A DNA stretch of 64,000 bases. Source: an uncultured Clostridia bacterium. GTDB taxonomy: Bacteria; Bacillota; Clostridia; Christensenellales; Aristaeellaceae. Made by a program: the position numbers and the translations under genes. The notes under the pieces were generated by a model. It saw only the letters and a list, made by a program, of their open reading frames with translations, was not told the origin of the DNA and searched no databases. Shown here one piece after another: positions 58,176 through 64,000 of this stretch. Where the stretch lies: NCBI GenBank assembly GCA_934663595.1, contig CAKUKM010000004.1, positions 81,614-145,613 on the forward strand, read 5' to 3'. Positions within the stretch are counted from its first letter, which is position 1, and each line of letters starts with the position of its first letter.

Positions 58176-58946
58176 ATGAACCGCATGATTCCGCTCTATA
58201 CGGGCGCGCTTCCCTATGCCGAGGGATATCCCGAGCAGATTCCGGCGATGAAGGAATTTCGAATTCCGGAAAGCCGGAGCGCGATGCTGGTCTGCCCCGG
58301 CGGCGGATATACGATGAAGGCCGCGATCGAGGGCGATCCGGTGGCCGAAATGGTCAATGAGATCGGCGTTTCGGCCTATGTGCTGGACTATCGAATCCTC
58401 CCGTGCAGCCGTTATGCGCCGGTGGCCGACGCGATGCGCGCCATGCGCGTGCTTCGGTCGATGGGCTATGAAAGGGTCGGCATCATGGGCTTTTCGGCGG
58501 GCGGACACATGGCCGCGATCGTCGCGACCTCGGATACGGACGGCAAAGCGGACGCGGAGGATCCGATTGAGCGCCTTTCGGCCCGGCCGGACGCGTTCGC
58601 GCTGTGCTATACGCCGGTCGATCTGATTCATTACGATCAAAAGGGCTCGCGCCGCAACCTCCTGGGCGCGCTTTCGGACGATCCGGAGACGCTCAAGGAG
58701 TTTTCGCCGTATCTGCACGTCTCGCCCGACACGCCGCCGGCGTTTATATGGCATACGATGGATGACGGCGTGGTGAGCGTCGGGCACGCGTACATCATGG
58801 CGCGCGCGCTGACCGAATGCGGCGTGAAGACGGAATTGCACATCTTCCCGCACGGGCACCACGGCATCGGCATTTCGGCGAAGAACCCGATTGCGCATCA
58901 GTGGTGCGGACTGTTTCAGACCTGGCTGAAGGCCAATCAGTTTTGA
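58176..58946 (+). CDS. Alpha/beta hydrolase esterase, paralog 1
   Basis: 256 residues. LVCPGGGYTMKAAIEGDPVAEMVNE is the oxyanion region, VGIMGFSAGGHMAAIVATS (around 108) the elbow, AFIWHTMDDGVVSVGH the acid region and FPHGHHGIG the His. Shape matches acetyl-xylan-esterase / BD-FAE-type small esterases of gut anaerobes. Its neighbour at 58965 aligns along the whole length (CPGGGY, EGDP, SAYVLDYR, GFSAGG, TPPAFIWHT), a clear tandem duplication. Start ATG at 58176 after AAGGAGG. Confidence 0.85.
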   Translation: MNRMIPLYTGALPYAEGYPEQIPAMKEFRIPESRSAMLVCPGGGYTMKAAIEGDPVAEMVNEIGVSAYVLDYRILPCSRYAPVADAMRAMRVLRSMGYERVGIMGFSAGGHMAAIVATSDTDGKADAEDPIERLSARPDAFALCYTPVDLIHYDQKGSRRNLLGALSDDPETLKEFSPYLHVSPDTPPAFIWHTMDDGVVSVGHAYIMARALTECGVKTELHIFPHGHHGIGISAKNPIAHQWCGLFQTWLKANQF

Positions 58947-58964
58947 TTTACGGAGGAAACGAAC

Positions 58965-59744
58965 ATGAACCGAATCATTCCCATTTGGAGCGAAATCGCG
59001 CCGTATACGCAGGAATCGCCCGAGCAGGCGCAGCCGAGCGTGAAGGAATTCGCCGTGCCCGGAAGCCGCGGCGCGGTCGTGGTCTGCCCGGGCGGCGGCT
59101 ACGAGATGAAGGCGCCGCACGAGGGCGATCCGATTGCCGAAATGCTGAATCGGGCCGGAATCAGCGCGTATGTGCTGGACTACCGCGTAAAGCCGTGCCA
59201 CTATCTCGCGCCGCTTTCGGACGCGTCGCGCGCCATTCGCGTGGTGCGCTCGCTCGGCTATGAGAAGGTGGGCATTCTCGGCTTCTCCGCGGGCGGCAAT
59301 CTCTGCTGCAGCGCGGCCACGCACTACGACGCCGGCAACCCGGATTCTCCCGACCCGATCGAGCGCCTGTCCAGCCGGCCGGACGCATTCGTGCCGTGCT
59401 ATGCGGTGGTCAGCCTGTGCCAGTACACGCATATCGGCTCGCGCAATTCGCTTTTGGGCGCGCGGGCAAACGAAATGCCGTTCGTGCGCTTCTTCTCGGC
59501 CGAGCAGAACGTAACGCCCGATACGCCGCCGGCGTTCATCTGGCACACGTCCACGGACGAGGCGGTGCCGGTGGAAAACAGCCTGCTGCTGGCGACGGCG
59601 CTCGCGAAGAACGCCGTGCCGTTTGAATTGCACATCTTCCCGATCGGCCGGCACGGACTGGGCCTCGCGGAGGATTGCGCGGACGTGCGCAAATGGGCGG
59701 AGCTCTGCCAGGCATGGCTTTGCGGGCAGGGATTTGGAAAGTAA
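58965..59744 (+). CDS. Alpha/beta hydrolase esterase, paralog 2
   Basis: 259 residues, the second of the tandem pair. VVCPGGGYEMKAPHEGDPIAEMLNR, VGILGFSAGGNLCCSAATH, TPPAFIWHTSTDEAVPVEN and FPIGRHGLG give the same order of oxyanion loop, Ser elbow, Asp and His as in paralog 1. The catalytic set is intact in both. 18 bases separate the two genes, so they are one operon. Acetyl- or feruloyl-ester removal from plant polysaccharide is a typical role for relatives, but no glycoside hydrolase is nearby. Confidence 0.85.
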   Translation: MNRIIPIWSEIAPYTQESPEQAQPSVKEFAVPGSRGAVVVCPGGGYEMKAPHEGDPIAEMLNRAGISAYVLDYRVKPCHYLAPLSDASRAIRVVRSLGYEKVGILGFSAGGNLCCSAATHYDAGNPDSPDPIERLSSRPDAFVPCYAVVSLCQYTHIGSRNSLLGARANEMPFVRFFSAEQNVTPDTPPAFIWHTSTDEAVPVENSLLLATALAKNAVPFELHIFPIGRHGLGLAEDCADVRKWAELCQAWLCGQGFGK

Positions 59745-59768
59745 GAAGAAAACATTAACAAATATCCC

Positions 59769-59797
59769 TTTTCAAATGGAAAAATATAGCGTATAAT
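59769..59797 (+). promoter_or_regulatory. Promoter of pta
   Basis: TATAAT at 59792-59797 with a weaker TTTTCA at 59769-59774, 17 bp apart, 50 bases before the start codon. Confidence 0.55.
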
Positions 59798-59846
59798 AAT
59801 AGGGATAAAAACCGCACTTGCTGCGGAATACTATGGAGGGAATCAT

Positions 59847-60836
59847 ATGGCTATTATCGATAAGATCAAGGCAAAGGCAAAGGCCGATGTAAAGCACATC
59901 GTTCTGCCCGAGGGCGAAGAAACCCGCAACGCGCAGGCGGCGGCGATCATCGCGAAGGAAGGCCTCGCGAAGCTGACCCTGCTGGGCAATCCGGAAAAGG
60001 TCAAGGCCGCGGCGAACGGCGCGAGCCTCGAGGGCGTGGAAATTATCGATCCCGCGACGAGCGAGAAGTGCGCCGAGTACGCAAATCTTCTCTTCGAGCT
60101 GCGCAAGGCGAAGGGCATGACCGAGGAAAAGGCCGCCCAGCTGGTAAAGGATCCGATGTATTACGGCGTGATGATGGTCAAGTCCGGCGACGCGGACGGC
60201 CTGGTTTCCGGCGCGATCCATTCCACCGGCGATATGCTGCGCCCGGCGCTGCAGATCATCAAGTCCAAGCCCGGCATCAAGACCGTGTCCTCCTGCTTCC
60301 TGATGGAGTGCCCGAATAAGGCGTATGGCGACGATGGCGTAATGATCTTCGCGGACTGCGCGGTCAACATCGATCCGGACGCCGAGGCGCTGGCGAACAT
60401 CGCTCTGGGCGCTGCGGATTCCGCGCGTTCCCTGGCCGGCATCGAGCCGCGCGTCGCGATGCTTTCGTTCTCCACCAAGGGCAGCGCCAAGCACGACGCG
60501 GTGACCAAGGTGCAGGAAGCGACCCGCATCGCCAAGGAAATGGCCCCCGATCTGATGCTCGACGGCGAACTGCAGCTGGATGCGGCGCTGGTGGAGAAGG
60601 TCGGCCAGCTCAAGGCGCCCGGCAGCACCGTTGCCGGCAAGGCCAATACGCTGATCTTCCCGTCGCTCGAGGCGGGCAACATCGGCTATAAGCTCGTTCA
60701 GCGTCTCGCGGGCGCGGAAGCCTACGGCCCGATCCTGCAGGGCATTGCCAAGCCGTGCAACGACCTGTCCCGCGGCTGCTCCGTCGAGGATATCGTCGCC
60801 ACCGTCGCCATTACCGCTGCGCAGGCGCAGGGCTAA
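59847..60836 (+). CDS. pta: Phosphate acetyltransferase
   Basis: 329 residues, the short form without N-terminal regulatory domains. HIVLPEGEETRNAQAAAII, GMMMVKSGDADGLVSGAIHSTGDMLRPALQI, SSCFLMECP, FADCAVNIDPDAEALANIAL, MLSFSTKGSAKHD and NTLIFPSLEAGNIGYKLVQRLAGAEAYGPILQG are the full Pta_PTB pattern. It turns acetyl-CoA into acetyl phosphate. ackA follows after 100 bases, giving the standard ATP-forming acetate pathway of anaerobes. Ribosome binding site ATGGAGGGAATCAT. Confidence 0.97.
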   Translation: MAIIDKIKAKAKADVKHIVLPEGEETRNAQAAAIIAKEGLAKLTLLGNPEKVKAAANGASLEGVEIIDPATSEKCAEYANLLFELRKAKGMTEEKAAQLVKDPMYYGVMMVKSGDADGLVSGAIHSTGDMLRPALQIIKSKPGIKTVSSCFLMECPNKAYGDDGVMIFADCAVNIDPDAEALANIALGAADSARSLAGIEPRVAMLSFSTKGSAKHDAVTKVQEATRIAKEMAPDLMLDGELQLDAALVEKVGQLKAPGSTVAGKANTLIFPSLEAGNIGYKLVQRLAGAEAYGPILQGIAKPCNDLSRGCSVEDIVATVAITAAQAQG

Positions 60837-60845
60837 AGCGTGTTT

Positions 60846-60895
60846 TTGAAGCTGCGAGCGGCGGAAACGCGTCCTCCGATCGCAGCTTTCTATTC
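60846..60895 (+). terminator. Hairpin between pta and ackA
   Basis: GAAGCTGCGA pairs with TCGCAGCTTTC across a 20-base loop that has its own inner complementarity, then CTATTC. It may thin transcription into ackA. Confidence 0.45.
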
Positions 60896-60936
60896 AAATA
60901 CACGAACCGGATGATGAAGAACAGGAGAGATTCAAA

Positions 60937-62178
60937 ATGAAAATTCTGGTTATCAACGCGGGTTCCTCGTCGCTGAAATTCCAGCTGATCGACATGCAGA
61001 ATGAATCCGTAATCGCGAAGGGCCTCGTCGAGCGCATCGGCACCGTCGATCCCACGACCGATCTGACCTACAGCTGGAAGGGCAACAAGATCAAGGAAAA
61101 GCAGCTGAAGAAGTCCAAGACCCATTCCGAAGCGATGGAAATGGTTCTGGACGTGCTCGTCGGCAAGGATCGCACCGATCTGGAAGTCGCGGACGACGGC
61201 CAGCACCTGATCGGCACGGGCGTGATCTCCGACCTGTCCGAAATCGGCGCGGTCGGCCATCGCGTGCTGCACGGCGGCGAGAAGTTCACCGCGTCCTGCC
61301 TGATTGACGACGCGTGCATCGAGGCCATCAAGGAAAACATCCCGCTGGGCCCGCTCCACAATCCGGCGAACCTGATGGGCATTGAGGCGTGCCAGAAGGT
61401 GCTGCCGAACGTGCCGCAGGTTGCGGTGTTCGATACGGCGTTCCATCAGACCATGCCGCCGAAGGCGTTCCGCTACGGCCTGCCGAATAAGTATTATACC
61501 GAGCTGCACATGCGCAAATACGGCTTCCACGGCACGTCTCACCGCTTCATCGCGGCGCGCGCGACCGAGCTGTTCGGCGAGAACAAGAAGGTCATCGTAT
61601 GCCATCTGGGCAACGGCTCGTCCCTGTCCGCGGTTGTGAACGGCAAGTGCGTCGATACCACGATGGGCATTACCCCTCTGGACGGCCTGCTGATGGGCAC
61701 CCGCTGCGGCACGCTCGATCCGGCGTGCGTTGAATTCATTGCGAATACCGAGCACACGACCGTTTCCGACGTGCTGAACATGATGAACAAGAAGAGCGGC
61801 CTGCTGGGCCTGACCGGTTCTTCCGACATGCGCGACGTCACCAAGCGCATGGACGAGGGCGACGAGAACGCGAAGCTTGCGATCGAAATGTGGACCTACA
61901 CTGTTCAGAAGTACATCGGCTCCTACATTGCCGCGATGAACGGCTGCGACGCGATCATCTTCACCGCCGGCATCGGCGAGAACCACGTTCGCGCCCGCAA
62001 GTGGGTTTGCGAGGGCCTGTCCTATTTCGGAATCAAGATCGACGACGAGCGCAACAACGTCGCCGGCGAGGAGCGCATGATCTCTACCGACGATTCCAGA
62101 ATTCAGGTTTGGGTCATCCCGACCAACGAGGAGCTCGCGATTGCGCGCGATACGCTGGAGATCGCTACGAAAAAATAA
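60937..62178 (+). CDS. ackA: Acetate kinase
   Basis: 413 residues. LVINAGSSSLKFQLIDM is the phosphate-1 motif; VGHRVLHGGEKF, PLGPLHNPANLMGIEAC, FDTAFHQTMPPKAFRYGLP, RKYGFHGTSHRFIA, CHLGNGSSLSAV and FTAGIGENHVRARKWVCEGL follow, all hallmark segments. It makes ATP and acetate from acetyl phosphate, the main energy-yielding end step in fermentation. Ribosome binding site CAGGAGAGATTCAAA. Confidence 0.98.
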   Translation: MKILVINAGSSSLKFQLIDMQNESVIAKGLVERIGTVDPTTDLTYSWKGNKIKEKQLKKSKTHSEAMEMVLDVLVGKDRTDLEVADDGQHLIGTGVISDLSEIGAVGHRVLHGGEKFTASCLIDDACIEAIKENIPLGPLHNPANLMGIEACQKVLPNVPQVAVFDTAFHQTMPPKAFRYGLPNKYYTELHMRKYGFHGTSHRFIAARATELFGENKKVIVCHLGNGSSLSAVVNGKCVDTTMGITPLDGLLMGTRCGTLDPACVEFIANTEHTTVSDVLNMMNKKSGLLGLTGSSDMRDVTKRMDEGDENAKLAIEMWTYTVQKYIGSYIAAMNGCDAIIFTAGIGENHVRARKWVCEGLSYFGIKIDDERNNVAGEERMISTDDSRIQVWVIPTNEELAIARDTLEIATKK

Positions 62179-62179
62179 C

Positions 62180-62208
62180 TTTACAAAATTCGCTAAATAA
62201 TGTATAAT
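62180..62208 (+). promoter_or_regulatory. Promoter of the yceD-rpmF operon
   Basis: TTTACA at 62180-62185 and TATAAT at 62203-62208 with 17 bp spacing. Confidence 0.75.
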
Positions 62209-62233
62209 ACTGTAGGTTAAGGGGGAAAAGGGT

Positions 62234-62749
62234 TTGGCTTCTACACTGAGGGTTGGCGACGCGCTGAAAAATCCGGGTCAGGAGTTTCCGTTTGAGGCGG
62301 ACGCGATGGTTCCGGAAATGGAGGTGCTGGGCGATCCGGTTCGCTTTGAGGAAATCACGGTATCCGGTACGGTGGTTGGAACGGGCGCAACGGTTGGTGT
62401 GAAGGCCGAAATCCGGGCAAAGGTAGAGTCCCTTTGCGCGCGGTGCCGGGAGAAAGTGTTTCGCCCGATCGTCGCGGAGCTGGACGCGGAATTTGCCCGC
62501 GAGCCCGATAGCGAGGACCCGGATCTGTATACCTTTGAAGGAACCACGCTGGATCTTTCACAGGCGATCGGAGACGCGCTGGTATTGGCTCTGCCCTTCC
62601 GTTTCCTCTGCAAGGAGGATTGCAAAGGGCTATGCCCGAAATGCGGCGCGAACCTGAATAAGGGTTCCTGCTCCTGCCCGAAGGATGAAGATGATTCGAA
62701 TCCCTTCGCGGCGCTGAGATTGATTGTTGATCACAATGAGGAGGTGTAA
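62234..62749 (+). CDS. yceD: DUF177/YceD family protein
   Basis: 171 residues. The Cys pairs [16 protein letters not shown] and [22 protein letters not shown], with [32 protein letters not shown] between them, are the YceD/DUF177 signature; the protein is linked to 23S rRNA accumulation. It lies directly before rpmF, its conserved neighbour. The start is a TTG at 62234 after GGGGGAAAAGGGT; no ATG precedes the conserved region. Confidence 0.92.
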   Translation: MASTLRVGDALKNPGQEFPFEADAMVPEMEVLGDPVRFEEITVSGTVVGTGATVGVKAEIRAKVESLCARCREKVFRPIVAELDAEFAREPDSEDPDLYTFEGTTLDLSQAIGDALVLALPFRFLCKEDCKGLCPKCGANLNKGSCSCPKDEDDSNPFAALRLIVDHNEEV

Positions 62750-62751
62750 CC

Positions 62752-62943
62752 ATGGCCACTCCCAAGGGAAAAGTATCCAAGGCAAGAAGAAATTCTCGCC
62801 GTAGCGCGCATTGGAAGCTTTCCATGCCCGGCATCGTAAAGTGCCCGCGCTGCGCGAAGATGAAGCTCAGCCATCGCGTCTGCAAGTTCTGCGGCTACTA
62901 CGATGGTCAGGAGATCGTCAAGGTCGAAGCCGACGCGAAATAA
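62752..62943 (+). CDS. rpmF: 50S ribosomal protein L32
   Basis: 63 residues. [23 protein letters not shown] is the usual basic start, and [20 protein letters not shown] is an intact four-Cys zinc ribbon (C+ form). It begins two bases after yceD with GAGGTGTAACC as ribosome binding site. A terminator follows. Confidence 0.97.
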   Translation: MATPKGKVSKARRNSRRSAHWKLSMPGIVKCPRCAKMKLSHRVCKFCGYYDGQEIVKVEADAK

Positions 62944-62962
62944 TTTTCGTTCGAATTCGAAT

Positions 62963-63002
62963 CGAAGCCCCGCGAGAAATCGCGAGGCTTCGCTGCTTTT
63001 TG
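62963..63002 (+). terminator. Terminator after rpmF
   Basis: CGAAGCC-C-CGCGA pairs with TCGCG-A-GGCTTCG around GAAA, followed by CTGCTTTTT. Confidence 0.8.
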
Positions 63003-63009
63003 GCGGAAA

Positions 63010-63050
63010 TATAAAAGAACGGCGTCCGCCATGCAGGCGAACGCCCTTTT
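63010..63050 (-). terminator. Terminator of the NhaC gene
   Basis: Minus strand: GGCGTTCGCC pairs with GGCGGACGCC around five bases (one mismatch), then GTTCTTTTAT. Confidence 0.65.
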
Positions 63051-63064
63051 GCTATGCAACCGGA

Positions 63065-64000
63065 TTACATTACGAAGCCCAGAACGCCGTACAGCACCAG
63101 CGAGATCGCCGCCATGCTCAGCGCGTAGGGCATCTGCGTCTTGACGTGGTCGATGATGTCGCAGCCGCTCGTCGCGCAGGACATGATCGTCGTGTCCGAA
63201 ATGGGGGAACAGTGGTCGCCGAAGATCGCGCCGCCGAAGATCGCGCCGGCCACCAGCGGGATGTTCGTGCCCATATTGATCGCCATCGGCAGGCAAATGA
63301 CCGACATGATCGCCATCGTGCCCATCGAGGTGCCGGTCGCGAACGACAGCAGCATGCACAGCAGGAACGTCAGCGCCGGCAGCAGCGCGGGCGTCAGCAG
63401 GCTTTCAAACACGCTGGTGAGGTAATTGCCGGTGTCCAGCGACTTGACCATCGTGCCCATCGTGAAGCCGAAGAGCAGCACGGCCGCGACCGGCAGCATC
63501 GAGCCCATGCCCTTGAACATCTCGGAAATGACCTGATCAACCGTAAAGATCTTTTCAATTACGCACATTGCGCACGCAACAACAACCGCCAGAATGCAGC
63601 CCCAGAGCAGCGCCTGCATGCCGGAGCCCTGCGTGGGATTGCCGTTGCCGGTGATCATCAGCACGCCGAGAATCGTGAGAATCAGCACGCCCATCGGAAG
63701 CAGCATGTTGATCGCGCGGGACTTCGCATTCTTCGCAACCTTGCCGGTTTCAGAAATGCCGCTGCCCTTGCCGGGCGCGTCGAGCATGCCGGTTTCCTCC
63801 GCGCGCTTTTCCGCCGCGCGCATCGGGCCGATGTTGATGTTGAAGATGCACACCAGCAGCGTTCCGAACACCGCGAGAATGCAATAGAAGTTCAGCGGGA
63901 TCGACTTGATCAGCACGGAGATCGCATCGGCCTCCGGAACGCCGCCGGACGTGAGATAGCCGATCATCGAGGCGAGCCAGCCGCTCAGCGGGAACAGCAC
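63065..64000 (-). CDS. NhaC-type Na+/H+ antiporter family protein (5' end beyond window)
   Basis: 311 residues of the C-terminal part; the frame stays open to the last base, so the start lies outside the window. Eight or so membrane helices are visible. FATGTSMGTMAIMSVICLPMAINMGTNIPLVAGAIFGGAIFGDHCSPISDTTIMSCATSGCDIIDHVKTQMPYAL carries the conserved GDHCSPISDTT segment of NhaC/YheL transporters. A charged cytoplasmic loop (RAAEKRAEETGMLDAPGKGS) divides the halves. Possible substrates besides sodium include amino or organic acids; family members vary. Confidence 0.88.
   Translation of the reverse strand: MLFPLSGWLASMIGYLTSGGVPEADAISVLIKSIPLNFYCILAVFGTLLVCIFNINIGPMRAAEKRAEETGMLDAPGKGSGISETGKVAKNAKSRAINMLLPMGVLILTILGVLMITGNGNPTQGSGMQALLWGCILAVVVACAMCVIEKIFTVDQVISEMFKGMGSMLPVAAVLLFGFTMGTMVKSLDTGNYLTSVFESLLTPALLPALTFLLCMLLSFATGTSMGTMAIMSVICLPMAINMGTNIPLVAGAIFGGAIFGDHCSPISDTTIMSCATSGCDIIDHVKTQMPYALSMAAISLVLYGVLGFVM

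Overview
The window looks like a chromosome segment of an anaerobic, GC-rich member of the Bacillota (Clostridia). Supporting signs are Gram-positive style AGGAGG ribosome binding sites before almost every gene, consensus sigma-A promoters, the orders plsX-acpP-rnc-smc-ftsY and pta-ackA-yceD-rpmF, a class M sirtuin with its macrodomain partner, and a soluble Hdr/Flx-type electron-transfer cluster. No rRNA, CRISPR array, phage or transposase was seen. The genus cannot be told from the sequence alone.

Layout. 1-837: end of a class I/II aminotransferase. 1031-10102: twelve co-directional, mostly overlapping genes in one apparent operon. It starts with an MBL-fold gene broken by an in-frame TGA and holds three proteins resembling the L-2-amino-thiazoline-4-carboxylate hydrolase family, three SAM methyltransferases, four alpha/beta hydrolases and one membrane protein. 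I know of no described pathway with this content. 10168-13680: heterodimeric ABC exporter. 14015-16017: secreted MBL-like protein, HxlR regulator and a hypothetical protein; two near-identical candidate operators sit on the promoters either side of the regulator. 16031-18565: DUF1848, macrodomain and SirTM sirtuin. 18661-25111: plsX, acpP, rnc, smc, ftsY.

25518-36883 is the metabolic centre. It holds fumC, hdrB, hdrC, hdrA, mvhD, three Flx/Asr-like subunits, a 2Fe-2S/4Fe-4S protein, a fumarate-reductase-type flavoprotein and an AspT/SucE-type exchanger. I read this as a soluble NADH-linked, possibly bifurcating fumarate reductase supplied by fumarase, with a dicarboxylate exchanger beside it.

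36964-46046: a DUF4160/DUF2442 pair, an autoregulated MarR-degV operon, tRNA-Pro(GGG), an inositol-phosphatase-like gene and exonuclease III facing away from each other, an XpaC-TelA-LemA-TPM envelope-stress operon and a sorbose-1-phosphate-reductase-like dehydrogenase. 46145-52510 (minus strand): panT-like ECF S component, coaX, recD2, a newly noticed 66-residue five-repeat mini-gene, comF, a SpoU-type RNA methyltransferase and a double-GNAT acetyltransferase preceded by a candidate leader-peptide switch. 52772-64000: cupin, AI-2E-type permease and lipase-like hydrolase, CNNM/HlyC protein, xpt, HAD phosphatase, two paralogous esterases, pta-ackA, yceD-rpmF, and the C-terminal part of an NhaC antiporter running off the window.

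The most unusual items are the 1031-10102 operon, the Hdr/Flx-fumarate reductase cluster, the 39-bp repeat mini-gene between recD2 and comF, and the leader/hairpin arrangement before the GNAT gene.
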